A DNA stretch of 64,000 bases from Bradyrhizobium sp. AZCC 2262 (GCF_036924535.1 NZ_JAZHRT010000001.1:434001-498000); one strand, 5' to 3'. Shown: positions 8,509 through 18,291, numbered from the stretch's first letter. Notes: generated by a model not told the origin, from the sequence alone. A program made the numbers and translations.

Positions 8509-8546
8509 TGACGATTATTGACATTCGTCAGAGAACATTACACACT
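8509..8546 (+). promoter_or_regulatory. Probable promoter and TetR-type operator of the RND efflux operon
   Basis: A perfect inverted repeat TGACGA-N10-TCGTCA (8509-8530) overlaps a consensus -35 hexamer TTGACA (8518-8523). Weak -10 candidates (TACACA at 8539, CACACT at 8541) follow at 15-17 bp. The palindrome lies 45 bp before the adaptor start. Binding by the TetR regulator encoded at the end of the same operon would block RNA polymerase. This is inferred from sequence and position. Confidence 0.45.
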
Positions 8547-8574
8547 CTTCATCGACCCTGCGATGGAGAGTCCC

Positions 8575-9681
8575 ATGTTCGCTCGATCGATTTTTTCCAA
8601 TTATTACAAGCTCTTGACCGGCGCATCGCTGGCGTTCATGGTATTTGCGCTGGCCGGCTGCAACGAAAAGGCGGCCGAAACGGCTGCCCCGGGCCGCCCG
8701 GTTCTGGTCGCCACCGTGAAATACGCGGCCGAGACACCCGAGCGGAGCTTTGTCGGCACCATCCGGCCCCGGATCGAGACCGACATGGGCTTCCGGGTTC
8801 CCGGCAAGGTCGCAAAGCGCCTGGTCGAGGTTGGCCAGACCGTCGATGTCGGCCAGCCGCTGGCCACCCTCGACGAGGTCGACCTGAAACTGCAGGCCGA
8901 GCAGGCGGAGGCCGAATTCAGCGCCGCCACCGGCGTGCTGGCGCAGGCGGGCGCGTCCGAGCAGCGCGCCAAGGATCTGCGCGCCAAGGGCTGGACCACC
9001 GATGCACAGATGGATCAGAGCCGCGCCGCCGCCGACGAGGCGCGGGCGCGCCTCAACCGCGCCGAGCGCTCGGTCGAACTCACCAAGAACTCCCTCTCTT
9101 ATGCGACGCTGCTGGCTGATACCCGCGGCGTCGTCACCGCGACCCTGATCGAGCCCGGCCAGGTCGTGGCCTCCGGCCAGACCGCGATCCGCGTCGCGCG
9201 CTTTGCCGAGAAGGAAGCCGTGGTCGCGATCCCCGAGACGCTGGTCGGCCGCGCCAAATCAGGCACAGCCAGCGTGACGCTGTGGTCGGACGCCGACAAG
9301 AAGTATACCGCGAAGCTGCGCGAGATCGCGCCCTCGGCCGATCCGGCGACCCGGACCTATCTTGCAAAATTCTCGCTGCCGGAAGCCGACGACAAGGTCT
9401 CGCTCGGCATGACCGCGACGCTGACGCTGGCCGATGCCGCCACCGAGCGCGTGGCAAAATTGCCGCTGTCGGCGCTGTTCAGCCAGGGCAGCAATCCGTC
9501 GCTCTACACGGTCGATGATGCCGGCGCGGTGAAGCTGCAGCCGGTGATCGTGAAATCCTACGAGAGCAATGCGGTCGTGATCGCGGGCGGCGTCAATGAA
9601 GGCGCCAAGGTGGTCGCGCTCGGCGTGCAGAAGATCGATCCGGCCCAGAAGGTCCGGGTGGTCTCGGCGCTGTCGTTCTGA
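8575..9681 (+). CDS. RND efflux pump periplasmic adaptor lipoprotein (MexA/AcrA-like)
   Basis: 368 residues. A signal peptide ends in the lipobox LAGC (in FALAGCNEK), so the mature protein is lipid-anchored. Then come a biotinyl-lipoyl-like domain (DMGFRVPGKVAKRLVEVGQTV), an alpha-helical hairpin, and barrel and membrane-proximal domains (RTYLAKFSLPEADD, LSLGMTATLTL). It bridges the inner-membrane pump to an outer-membrane channel. I chose ATG 8575 because GGAG stands 6 bp upstream; ATG 8563 is also in frame but has no ribosome site. The pump gene follows 38 bp downstream. No outer-membrane channel gene is present, so it must use one encoded elsewhere. Confidence 0.9.
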   Translation: MFARSIFSNYYKLLTGASLAFMVFALAGCNEKAAETAAPGRPVLVATVKYAAETPERSFVGTIRPRIETDMGFRVPGKVAKRLVEVGQTVDVGQPLATLDEVDLKLQAEQAEAEFSAATGVLAQAGASEQRAKDLRAKGWTTDAQMDQSRAAADEARARLNRAERSVELTKNSLSYATLLADTRGVVTATLIEPGQVVASGQTAIRVARFAEKEAVVAIPETLVGRAKSGTASVTLWSDADKKYTAKLREIAPSADPATRTYLAKFSLPEADDKVSLGMTATLTLADAATERVAKLPLSALFSQGSNPSLYTVDDAGAVKLQPVIVKSYESNAVVIAGGVNEGAKVVALGVQKIDPAQKVRVVSALSF

Positions 9682-9719
9682 TGCGTGGTCGATAACAACG
9701 GATATCGTTGGAGAGTGAC

Positions 9720-12700
9720 ATGAAGCGCTTCAATCTCTCGGGCTGGGCGGTGGGCCATCCGACGCTGATCCTATTCCTGATGATCATGCTGGGTGCTGCC
9801 GGCTTCTTCTCCTACCAGCGGCTTGGCCGCGCCGAGGATCCGTTCTTCACGGTGAAGGTGGTCAACGTCTCGGCGATCTGGCCGGGTGCAACCGCCCAGG
9901 AAATGCAGACCCAGGTCGCCGATCCCATCGAGAAGAAGCTGCAGGAACTGCCGTTCTTCGAGAAGGTGCAGACCTATTCAAAACCCTCGTTCACGGCGAT
10001 GCAGGTCACGTTCAAGGATTCGACCCCGCCAAAGGACGTGCCTTATCTGTTTTATCTGCTGCGCAAGAAGCTCGCCGACGTGCAGGGCCAGTTGCCCGCA
10101 GGCCTGCTCGGGCCGACCGTCAACGACGAATTCTCCGACGTCGATTCCATTCTGTACATGATGACCGGCGACGGCGCCGACTACGCGCAGCTGAAGAAGA
10201 CCGCCGAGGGCATGCGCCAGCGGCTGCTGAAGGTTGCCGGTGTCACCAAGGTCAATCTTTACGGCAGCCAGGACGAGCGCATCTTCGTCGAGTTCTCGCA
10301 CGCCAAGCTGGCGACGCTCGGCATCACGCCGCAAGCGCTGTTCGATTCGCTGGCCAAGCAGAACAACGTCACGCCCGCCGGCACGGTGGAAACCTCCTCG
10401 CAGCGCGTGCCGCTGCGCGTCACCGGCGCGCTCGACGGCGCCAAGGCGGTTGCGGAGACGCCGGTCGAGAGCAACGGCCGCGTGTTCCGGCTTGGCGATA
10501 TCGCGACCGTCACGCATGGTTTCGTCGATCCCCCGACCTTCGTCGCCCGCCAGGAAGGCAAGCCGGCGATTGGCATCGGCGTGGTCACCACCAAGGGCGC
10601 CAACATTCTCGAACTCGGCAAGGACGTCGAGAAGGCGACCAATGATTTCATGAAGGCCGTGCCGCAGGGCATCGAGGTCGAGCAGATCGCCGACCAGCCG
10701 AAGGTGGTCGAGCGTGCGGTCGGCGAGTTCGTGCATTCCTTCATCGAAGCGCTCGCGATCGTGCTGTTCGTCTCGTTCATGGCGCTCGGCTGGCGTACGG
10801 GCATCGTGGTCGCGATGTCGGTGCCGCTGGTGCTCGCCATCGTCTTCATCGTCATGAACGCGATGTCGATCGACCTGCACCGCATCACGCTCGGCGCGCT
10901 GATCATCGCGCTCGGCCTTCTGGTCGACGACGCCATCATCGCCGTTGAAATGATGGTGGTGAAAATGGAACAGGGCTGGGACCGCGTCCGCGCGGCGTCC
11001 TTTGCCTGGGAATCAACTGCGTTTCCGATGCTCACGGGGACGCTGGTCACGGCCGCTGGCTTCCTCCCCATCGGCTTTGCCAATTCGGCGGTCGGCGAAT
11101 ATGCCGGCGGCATCTTCTGGATCGTGGCGATCGCGCTGGTCGCTTCCTGGTTCGTGGCGGTGATCTTCACGCCCTATATCGGCGTCAAGCTGCTGCCCAA
11201 CATTGTCGTTCATCACAACCACGATCCGCACGCGATCTATGAGACCCGGATGTATCGGGGCTTGCGCGCCGTGGTGCAGTGGTGCGTCGACCACAGGGTC
11301 AAGGTGGTGCTGGCAACCGTCGGCGTGTTCGCGCTCTCCATCGTCGGTTTTGGCCACGTGCAACAGCAGTTCTTCCCGCTGTCGGAGCGGCCGGAACTGT
11401 TCCTGCAGCTGCGTCTGCCGGAAGGCACCGCCTTCAACGTCACGGAAAAGTCCGTGAAGAAGGCCGAGTCGCTGCTCAAGGACGACAAGGACATCGCGAC
11501 CTATACCTCTTATGTCGGTCAGGGTTCGCCGCGCTTCTGGCTCGGCCTCAACCCGCAACTGCCGAACGAGGCGTTTGCCGAGATCGTGATCGTCTCAAAG
11601 GACGTCGAAGCCCGCGAGCGGATCAAGGCGCGGCTGGAGAAGGCGGTTGCCGAGGGGGACCTGTCCGAAGCGCGCGTGCGCATCGACCGCTTCAATTTCG
11701 GTCCGCCGGTCGGCTTCCCGGTGCAATTCCGCGTGATCGGCCCGGACGCCAACACCGTGCGCGACATCGCCTACAAGGTGCGCGACGTCATGAGGCAGAA
11801 TCCCAACGTCGTAGAGCCGCAGCTCGACTGGAACGAGCAGTCGCCTTACCTGAAGCTCGTGGTGGATCAGGACCGCGCCCGCGCGCTCGGCCTGACCCCG
11901 CAGGACGTCTCGCAGGCGCTCGCCATGCTGATCTCGGGTGCGCAGGTCACCACCATTCGTGACGGCATCGAGAAGGTCGGCGTGGTCGCGCGCGCCGTCC
12001 CGTCTGAACGGCTCGATCTCAAGAGCGTCGGTGACCTCACTGTGACGTCACGCAACGGCGTCGCCGTGCCGCTGCAGCAGATCGCCAAGATCGAATATTC
12101 CCATGAGGAGCCGATCATGTGGCGGCGTAACCGCGACATGGCGATCACGGTGCGCACCGACGTCGTCGACGGCGTCCAGGCGCCCGATGTCACCAGCCAG
12201 ATCTGGCCCAAGCTGCAGGAAATCCGCGACCATCTCGAGCCGGCCTACCGGATCGAGCCGGGTGGCGCGTTCGAGGAATCCGCCAAGGGCAATGCCTCGA
12301 TCTTCGTGCTGTTTCCGCTGATGGTCATGGTGATGCTGACGCTGTTGATGATCCAGCTGCACAGCTTCTCGCGGCTGTTCCTGGTCTTCCTGACCGCGCC
12401 GCTCGGCATCGTCGGCGCCTCGCTCGGCCTCAATGTCGCCAACCAGCCGTTCGGCTTCGTGGCGCTGCTCGGCCTGATCGCGCTCGCCGGTATGATCATG
12501 CGTAACGCCGTGATCCTGGTCGATCAGATCGAGGCGGATGTCTCCCAGGGCCTGACGCGCAAGGAAGCCATCGTCGAGGCCACTGTCCGGCGTGCCCGCC
12601 CGGTGGTGCTGACGGCGCTGGCGGCGATCCTGGCCATGATTCCGCTGTCGCGCTCGGCCTTCTGGGGCCCGATGGCGATCACCATCATGGGCGGTTTGTT

Positions 12701-12860
12701 TGTTGCAACCTTCCTGACCTTGCTGTACCTGCCGGGTCTTTACGCCCTGTGGTTCAGGAAGAGCCTGGAAGAAAGCGGCGAGGCCGAGCAGCCTGATCTT
12801 GCGCCGCAACATCAGATCAAGGGACCGCACGCAATTCCGCTTGCCGACGCGGCAGAATAA
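9720..12860 (+). CDS. RND family efflux transporter permease
   Basis: 1046 residues, the usual length for an RND pump, with 12 membrane helices and two large periplasmic loops. Visible family features include the N-terminal AWGxR-like start (GWAVGHPTLILFLMIMLGAAG), the helix-4 proton-relay region LIIALGLLVDDAIIAVE with adjacent Asp residues, and the late FVALLGLIALAGMIMRNAVILVDQIE block. It exports drugs or lipophilic compounds with protons, in complex with the adaptor encoded just upstream. ATG 9720 has GGAGAG 5 bp before it. The TetR gene follows 19 bp later. Confidence 0.93.
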   Translation: MKRFNLSGWAVGHPTLILFLMIMLGAAGFFSYQRLGRAEDPFFTVKVVNVSAIWPGATAQEMQTQVADPIEKKLQELPFFEKVQTYSKPSFTAMQVTFKDSTPPKDVPYLFYLLRKKLADVQGQLPAGLLGPTVNDEFSDVDSILYMMTGDGADYAQLKKTAEGMRQRLLKVAGVTKVNLYGSQDERIFVEFSHAKLATLGITPQALFDSLAKQNNVTPAGTVETSSQRVPLRVTGALDGAKAVAETPVESNGRVFRLGDIATVTHGFVDPPTFVARQEGKPAIGIGVVTTKGANILELGKDVEKATNDFMKAVPQGIEVEQIADQPKVVERAVGEFVHSFIEALAIVLFVSFMALGWRTGIVVAMSVPLVLAIVFIVMNAMSIDLHRITLGALIIALGLLVDDAIIAVEMMVVKMEQGWDRVRAASFAWESTAFPMLTGTLVTAAGFLPIGFANSAVGEYAGGIFWIVAIALVASWFVAVIFTPYIGVKLLPNIVVHHNHDPHAIYETRMYRGLRAVVQWCVDHRVKVVLATVGVFALSIVGFGHVQQQFFPLSERPELFLQLRLPEGTAFNVTEKSVKKAESLLKDDKDIATYTSYVGQGSPRFWLGLNPQLPNEAFAEIVIVSKDVEARERIKARLEKAVAEGDLSEARVRIDRFNFGPPVGFPVQFRVIGPDANTVRDIAYKVRDVMRQNPNVVEPQLDWNEQSPYLKLVVDQDRARALGLTPQDVSQALAMLISGAQVTTIRDGIEKVGVVARAVPSERLDLKSVGDLTVTSRNGVAVPLQQIAKIEYSHEEPIMWRRNRDMAITVRTDVVDGVQAPDVTSQIWPKLQEIRDHLEPAYRIEPGGAFEESAKGNASIFVLFPLMVMVMLTLLMIQLHSFSRLFLVFLTAPLGIVGASLGLNVANQPFGFVALLGLIALAGMIMRNAVILVDQIEADVSQGLTRKEAIVEATVRRARPVVLTALAAILAMIPLSRSAFWGPMAITIMGGLFVATFLTLLYLPGLYALWFRKSLEESGEAEQPDLAPQHQIKGPHAIPLADAAE

Positions 12861-12879
12861 TTGAACATTGAGAGCCGAC

Positions 12880-13485
12880 ATGACGCTGATTTCGGAACAC
12901 ATCGAGACTGACACCCGGGAAAGGATTCTCGTGGTGGCGGAGCGTCTGTTCAGGCAGATCGGCTACCAGAAGACCACGGTCGCCGACATCGCCAAGGAGC
13001 TCAAAATGAGCCCCGCCAACGTCTATCGCTTCTTCGACTCGAAGAAGGCGATCCACGAGGGCGTGGCGCGAACCCTGATGGGTGAGGTGGAAGTCGAGGC
13101 GCGACTGATCGCCGCCCAGCCCGGTCCGGCGAAACCTCGCCTGCGCGAGTTGCTCAAGACCATCAATCGGATGAACACGGAGCGGTATGTCGGCGATTCC
13201 AAGCTGCACGAGATGGTCGAGATCGCGATGGAGGAGGATTGGGACGTCTGCGTCGCCCATATCGAGTGCTGCACCGGCATCATCGGCGAGGTGATCGCGC
13301 AGGGCGTGGCGTCCGGCGAGTTCGAGGCCCCCGACCTGCCGTTGGCGGCGCTCTGCACCTGCACCGGCATGATCCGCTTCTTCCACCCGCAGATGATCGC
13401 GCAGGCCGTCAACAAGCCCAGCGCAACGATCGACCAGATGGTCGATTTCCTTTTCAGGGCCCTTGAGCCGCGCAAGGCGAATTGA
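12880..13485 (+). CDS. TetR-family regulator of the RND efflux operon
   Basis: 201 residues. An N-terminal TetR helix-turn-helix reads RERILVVAERLFRQIGYQKTTVADIAKELKMSPANVYRFF when followed through residues about 14-55. The rest is an all-helical ligand/dimer domain with two Cys pairs (ECCTG, CTCTG) that could respond to ligand or redox state. It is the third gene of the efflux operon, so it probably autoregulates the set through the palindrome at 8509-8530. The start ATG 12880 follows GAGAG; an upstream TTG at 12868 is less likely. Confidence 0.9.
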   Translation: MTLISEHIETDTRERILVVAERLFRQIGYQKTTVADIAKELKMSPANVYRFFDSKKAIHEGVARTLMGEVEVEARLIAAQPGPAKPRLRELLKTINRMNTERYVGDSKLHEMVEIAMEEDWDVCVAHIECCTGIIGEVIAQGVASGEFEAPDLPLAALCTCTGMIRFFHPQMIAQAVNKPSATIDQMVDFLFRALEPRKAN

Positions 13486-13528
13486 CCGTCGTTCCGGGAC
13501 GGTGCTAACGCAGAAGCCGAACCTGTCC

Positions 13529-13638
13529 GTCATTGCGAGCGAAGCGAAGCAATCCATCGCGCCGATGACGTGGTATGGATTGCTTCATCGCAAGTGCTCC
13601 CTTGCGCAAACGCTTCGCGTTTGTCGCAGGCAATGACG
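13529..13638. repeat. Palindromic intergenic repeat with GTCATTGC/GCAATGAC ends
   Basis: A 110-bp element bounded by GTCATTGC and its reverse complement. It has internal GAAGCGAAGCAATCCAT and ATGGATTGCTTC arms. This type of repeat is common between genes in Bradyrhizobium. Transcribed, it would fold into long hairpins between the tetR gene and the next gene. Confidence 0.7.
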
Positions 13639-13654
13639 ATAAGGACCGACTGAA

Positions 13655-14287
13655 ATGGACGCCAAGAGCCAAAAAGACCTGCACTACTACGAGCCGAAAA
13701 ACGGCCACGGCCTCAAGCACGATCCGTTCAATGCCATCGTCGCGCCGCGCCCGATCGGCTGGATTTCCTCGCGCGATGGCAAGGGCAACGTCAATCTGGC
13801 GCCCTACAGCTTCTTCAACGCCTTCTGCTACGTGCCGCCGATCATCGGCTTTTCCTCGACGAACTGGAAGGACAGCGCCGGCAATATCCAGGACACCGGC
13901 GAATTCGTCTGGAATCTCGCCACCATGGATCTGGCGAAGCAGATGAACGCGACGGCCGCCCACGTGGCCCGCGATGTCGATGAGTTCAAGATCGCGGGGC
14001 TTACCGCGGCGCCCTGCAAACTCGTCAACGTGCCGCGCGTGGCGGAAAGCCCGGTTGCCTTCGAATGCAAGCTGACGCAGATCATCCAGTTGCAGGGCAA
14101 GGATGGCCACAAGGCGCAGGCCTGGCTGACACTGGGCGAAGTCGTCGCCGTGCACATCGACAGGGCCTTCATCAAGGACGGCGTCTACCAGACCGGACTG
14201 GCCCACCCGATCGTCCGCGCCGGCCGCCGCGGCGACTATTTTGAGATCAAGCCGGAGAACATGTTCGAAATGATCCGGCCGGATTGA
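13655..14287 (+). CDS. Flavin reductase-like FMN-binding family protein
   Basis: 210 residues with the FMN-binding split-barrel of the flavin reductase-like (DIM6/NTAB) family: PFNAIVAPRPIGWISS, GNVNLAPYSFFNAFCYVPPIIGFSS and WNLATMDLAKQMN. Many members are annotated only by fold; some reduce flavin for a partner monooxygenase. No oxygenase gene lies next to it, so the substrate is unknown. The ATG at 13655 has AAGGA 9 bp upstream. The gene is flanked on both sides by palindromic repeats. Confidence 0.85.
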   Translation: MDAKSQKDLHYYEPKNGHGLKHDPFNAIVAPRPIGWISSRDGKGNVNLAPYSFFNAFCYVPPIIGFSSTNWKDSAGNIQDTGEFVWNLATMDLAKQMNATAAHVARDVDEFKIAGLTAAPCKLVNVPRVAESPVAFECKLTQIIQLQGKDGHKAQAWLTLGEVVAVHIDRAFIKDGVYQTGLAHPIVRAGRRGDYFEIKPENMFEMIRPD

Positions 14288-14293
14288 GTCCAT

Positions 14294-14377
14294 GTAGCCC
14301 GGGTGAAGCGAAGCGAAACCCGGGATCTTCCTGCGGACGGGCTGTCCCCGGATTGCGCTTCGCTCCATCCGGGCTAC
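14294..14377. repeat. Palindromic repeat with GTAGCCCGG/CCGGGCTAC ends
   Basis: An 84-bp element bounded by GTAGCCCGGgt and its reverse complement, with an inner GAAGCGAAGCG/CGCTTCGCTCC pair. It begins 6 bp after the flavin reductase stop codon and could act as a transcript-end hairpin. Confidence 0.65.
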
Positions 14378-14437
14378 GGCGTCACGGAACTCCGCACCGT
14401 CCAAATCTTTATCAGACAGTATTTTGGAGATTTCCCG

Positions 14438-15430
14438 ATGATCCGCTTGTTTGCCGGGCTGATGCTGCTCGTCTGTCTCGCCGCTCCAGCCTTCGCGGGC
14501 CTCGATGCGGCGGCAATCAATAACGCCGAATTCAAGGGCAAGCTGCCGGGCGACGACAAGATCAATCCGGCAATCGTCAGGGCGCAGGTGTTGCTTGACC
14601 GCGCCAGCTTCTCGCCCGGCGAGATCGACGGCAAGCTGGGCGAGAACGCCCAAAAAGCCCTGAAGGCATTTGCCGAAGCCAAAGGCTTGGCCCTGAGCAA
14701 GCAGCCGCTGACGTCCGAAGTGTGGGGCGCCTTGCTGGCCACCGGATCGGATCCGATCGTCGTCGACTACAAGATCACGGAGAAGGACGTCAAAGGGCCG
14801 TTTCTGAAGAAGCTGCCTGCGAAGATGGAAGACCTCAAGGGCCTGAACTCGCTCGACTACACCAGCCCGCGCGAGGCCATCGCCGAAAGGTTTCACATGA
14901 GCGAGGCTTTGCTCGCCGCTCTCAATCCCGGCAAGAAATTCGACGAGGCCGGTCAAACGATCGCGGTGATGAACGTCGCGATCAAGGAGAGCAAGTCAGC
15001 CGTGACGCGTGTCGAAGTCGACAAGATGTCCCAAACCGTCAAGGCCTTCGCGAATTCCGAACTGATCGCGTTCTTTCCCGCGACCGTGGGAAGCGAGGAG
15101 AAGCCGAGCCCCACCGGGGTCCTCAAGGTGATCTCGATCGATGCAAATCCGTATTATCGCTACAACCCGGATTACAAGTTCAAGGGAGTCAAATCCAAAC
15201 GGGCCTTCAAGATCAAGCCCGGCCCCAACAATCCCGTAGGCTCCCAATGGATCGGACTTTCAGCGGAAGGCTATGGCATTCACGGCACTCCCAACCCGTC
15301 GAAAGTCAGCAAGTCGGAGTCGAACGGCTGCGTGCGCCTCACCAACTGGGACGCCGACAAATTGGCAAAGCTTCTGAAGAAGGGCACGGAGGTGTCATTC
15401 ATCGAGCGCGCGGCGGCGAACCAGAAGTGA
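14438..15430 (+). CDS. Secreted L,D-transpeptidase (YkuD domain) with peptidoglycan-binding domain
   Basis: 330 residues. Signal peptide MIRLFAGLMLLVCLAAPAFA; then a peptidoglycan-binding-type helix bundle (VLLDRASFSPGEIDGKLGENAQKALKAF); then a YkuD domain. Its catalytic motif is His in YGIHGTPNP and Cys in SNGCVRLTNWD. These enzymes make 3-3 crosslinks in peptidoglycan or attach proteins to it, in the periplasm. ATG 14438 follows TTGGAGA by 8 bp. A second, shorter L,D-transpeptidase is encoded at 60888-61571. The convergent serine hydrolase gene ends only 22 bp away. Confidence 0.92.
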   Translation: MIRLFAGLMLLVCLAAPAFAGLDAAAINNAEFKGKLPGDDKINPAIVRAQVLLDRASFSPGEIDGKLGENAQKALKAFAEAKGLALSKQPLTSEVWGALLATGSDPIVVDYKITEKDVKGPFLKKLPAKMEDLKGLNSLDYTSPREAIAERFHMSEALLAALNPGKKFDEAGQTIAVMNVAIKESKSAVTRVEVDKMSQTVKAFANSELIAFFPATVGSEEKPSPTGVLKVISIDANPYYRYNPDYKFKGVKSKRAFKIKPGPNNPVGSQWIGLSAEGYGIHGTPNPSKVSKSESNGCVRLTNWDADKLAKLLKKGTEVSFIERAAANQK

Positions 15431-15452
15431 TCGCAGACGCGATGCCGTCAGA

Positions 15453-16763
15453 TTATTCGGTCGTGGCAAACGCGTCGTAAACCAGTTTCTTGAACGCGGG
15501 TGTGATGCGTCCACGTTCGTTCTGGGTCTGCACGAGCAGGATGTAGATCATGTCCAGCTTTGGATCGACACCGAAATAGGTGCCGCTGCCGCTGTCCCAT
15601 TTGAGTTCGCCGATCGAACCTGGCGGCGGCGGCCTGGCATTTCCCGGATCGGTGCGTACCGCAAAGCCATAGCCGTAGCCAAAGCCATCGCCGGGAAAGT
15701 AGTAATAATCCCGCGCAACGCCGGAACCAGGCCCGATATGGTCTGACGTCATCGCCTTGAATGCGGCCGGGCTAAGGTATCGTTTGCCGTCGAGTTGCCC
15801 GCCGCGGAGGATCATCTGGGCAAAACGGGCATAGCCGGTCAGGGACGAGACCAATCCGCCGCCGCCCGACTCCCATTCCGGATGGGCGCGACGTTCAGCC
15901 TCCGCGAGTTTCAGGATGGTATCGCCTGGCAGGGGCTCCGCCATCCGCGCGCGTTCGTCGGCACTTTCCAGCACGAATTTCGTGCTGGTCATGCCGAGCG
16001 GATCGAAGATGCGCTGCTTTTCAAATTGATAGAGTGTCTGTCCGGACACGATCTCAATGATGCGCCCGAGGACGTCGGTTGAATGTCCGTAACGCCAAAG
16101 CGTTCCGGGTTGCCGCGCCAAAGGCAATCTGGCGATGCGATCGGCAAACACCTGGTTGTTGTAATGCCCATCGAAAAGGCCCGATTCCGAATAGGCCTTC
16201 ATGATCAGCTTGCCACCGATATAATCGTACGTGATACCTGACGTATGGCGCAGCAGGTCCATAATGGTCACCGGCCGATCCGCCGGGACAAGCTTTAGAA
16301 CGTGCTGGCCGTCGGGAGTGTCAGAACTGACGCCTACCTTCGCGTCGGCAAACCCCGGAATGAATTTGGACGCGGGATCGGCGAGCGAGAGCTTGCCCGC
16401 GTCGATCAGCATCATCGCTGCGACGCTGGTGATCGGCTTCGTCATCGAATGAAGCGCAAAGATGGTGTCTGATGTCATCGGAATTTTGGTGGCGACATCC
16501 TGGACGCCGAAACATTTCAGATAGACCGGCTTGCCATGCTGCTGGATCAGCACGACCGCGCCCGGCAACTTCCCCGTCGCAACTTCATTGTCGAAAAATT
16601 CGGTGATGCGCTCGAGCTTGGCGGCTGAAGGAGCAGGGGTGTCGGCCGCGTGGCTGGCCTCGATCGTCTTGGCCCAGATCGCGACCGAGAAGGCTGCAAT
16701 CGCAATTCGTCCGGCGCGCGATGCGGCGACGCAACGTAATGTCTTATGAGTATGCGTCCCCAT
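15453..16763 (-). CDS. Exported serine hydrolase, beta-lactamase class C / esterase family
   Basis: 436 residues. An N-terminal export signal (RIAIAAFSVAIWAKTIEASHAAD) precedes a class C beta-lactamase-like fold. The active-site Ser-x-x-Lys is in HSMTKPITS, the Tyr motif in WRYGHSTDVLG, and a late HxG-like region near WDSGSGTYF. Many members of this family are esterases or D-aminopeptidases rather than true beta-lactamases. ATG 16763 starts just before the signal but has no clear ribosome site; the frame extends to 16847. Both starts are possible. Confidence 0.82.
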   Translation of the reverse strand: MGTHTHKTLRCVAASRAGRIAIAAFSVAIWAKTIEASHAADTPAPSAAKLERITEFFDNEVATGKLPGAVVLIQQHGKPVYLKCFGVQDVATKIPMTSDTIFALHSMTKPITSVAAMMLIDAGKLSLADPASKFIPGFADAKVGVSSDTPDGQHVLKLVPADRPVTIMDLLRHTSGITYDYIGGKLIMKAYSESGLFDGHYNNQVFADRIARLPLARQPGTLWRYGHSTDVLGRIIEIVSGQTLYQFEKQRIFDPLGMTSTKFVLESADERARMAEPLPGDTILKLAEAERRAHPEWESGGGGLVSSLTGYARFAQMILRGGQLDGKRYLSPAAFKAMTSDHIGPGSGVARDYYYFPGDGFGYGYGFAVRTDPGNARPPPPGSIGELKWDSGSGTYFGVDPKLDMIYILLVQTQNERGRITPAFKKLVYDAFATTE

Positions 16764-17026
16764 TGATATTTTGTCGTCCGGTCGACGGATAAACTTGGCG
16801 GCGACTTCGACGGGCCGATGATAGTTACCATATCGTCCAGTCGGCATCTACTTGGGCACTTGCCCAAACCAACGATAGAGATGAATTCGACAAGGCAATG
16901 ACATCTTGCATTGCAAGCTTGAGCTGCGAGCGGAATCGAAACCACCTCTCGCAACCGGACACGGACCGGACTAACCTCAAGTTGCCAGGCCGGATCAACG
17001 GCCGGTACAGAAATTGGGAGGATGCG

Positions 17027-18274
17027 ATGCAACACCCACAACAGCGCGATCCAGAAACCACGATATCACGACGAACGCTTGTCCACGGTCTGGCGGTATG
17101 CGCCGGCGCCACCGTGGCGGGGGCAAGCGCCGCGCTGGCCCAAGGCGGACCCCAGGCCGGCTCCCAAGCTGGCCCGGCGGCGCCGCCGTCCACGATCACC
17201 AATCCGCCGCGCGATTTCAGTCCGCGCGGCGCCCCGACCACCTATTTCTGGGACCCCGACATTATCGCGGTCGATCCGTCGTTCAACGACATCGCCCAAC
17301 CCAACACGGCGATTACGCGCCTCTATACCGGAGTATTGTGGGCCGAAGGCCCGGCCTGGAGCGCGCAGGGCCGCTATCTCGTGTGGAGCGACATTCCCAA
17401 TAACAGGCAGATGCGATGGTCGGAGGACGACGGTCGCGTCAGCGTGTTTCGCTCGCCGTCCAACAACAGTAACGGCAACTCGTTCGATTTCCAGGGCCGC
17501 CAGCTTTCCTGCGAACATCTCACCCGCCGCGTGGTGCGCTATGAGCACGACGGCACCGCAACCGTGCTGGCCGATAATTTCGGCGGCAAGAAGCTCAACT
17601 CGCCTAACGATGTCGTCGCCCATCCGGATGGCAGCTACTGGTTCACCGACCCGCCCTATGGCGGTCAGCTCTATGAAGGCGAACCCGACGTCGCGGGAGG
17701 CGCGACCAATCCTGGTGGCAAGCTCAATCCGCGGATCGGATAGCCGGCAGGCTTCGTGCCGGGCAAGCGCGAACTACCGACCAATTGCTATCGGATCGAT
17801 CCGTCCGGCCGCATCGACCTCGTGGTGACCGAAGAGCAGGTGCCCGATCCCAACGGCCTCTGCTTCTCGCCCGACTACAAGAAACTGTACGTCGCCTCTA
17901 TCGGCAAGGGACCGGGCGATACCGGTGCCGGCGGCAAGGGCGACATGTTCGTGTTCGACGTCGGCGCCGACAACAAGCTCAGCAATCAGAAGCGGTTCAG
18001 CGATTTCATGGTCGACGGCGTGAAATGCGGACCGGATGGCATGCGTTGCGATGTCAACGGCAATGTCTGGGCCGCGAGCAATGCCGGCCGCGCGGTCGGC
18101 TACAGCGGCGTGACGGTGTGGTCGCCGGAAGGCAAGTTGCTCGGCCGCATCCGCGTGCCAGAGGTGTGCGGCAACGTCACCTTCGGCGGCCCCAAGCGCA
18201 ACCGCCTGTTCATGGCCGCGAGCCAGTCGCTCTACGCCGTGTATACCGCAACGCAGGGCGCAGGACCGGGCTAG
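17027..18274 (+). pseudogene. SMP-30/gluconolactonase gene interrupted by an in-frame amber codon
   Basis: One continuous reading frame encodes a Tat signal (SRRTLVHG), an Ala-rich spacer and an SMP-30/gluconolactonase beta-propeller. A single TAG at 17741-17743 breaks it. Coding resumes at once in the same frame (PAGFVPGKRELPTNCYRIDPSG), and the rest keeps conserved blocks such as VPDPNGLCFSPDYKKLYV and KCGPDGMRCDVNGNVW. In relatives this point usually holds Gln, so a CAG-to-TAG change fits. Both halves look otherwise intact, so the mutation is recent, the base is miscalled, or the stop is read through. The start ATG 17027 follows GGGAGG. Confidence 0.8.
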
Positions 18275-18291
18275 CTCGTTCTGCCTCGCCA

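Noticed and set aside
13505..14956. 483-codon minus-strand frame
   Set aside because: It is antisense to the flavin reductase and L,D-transpeptidase genes and crosses two palindromic repeats; no recognisable motif.
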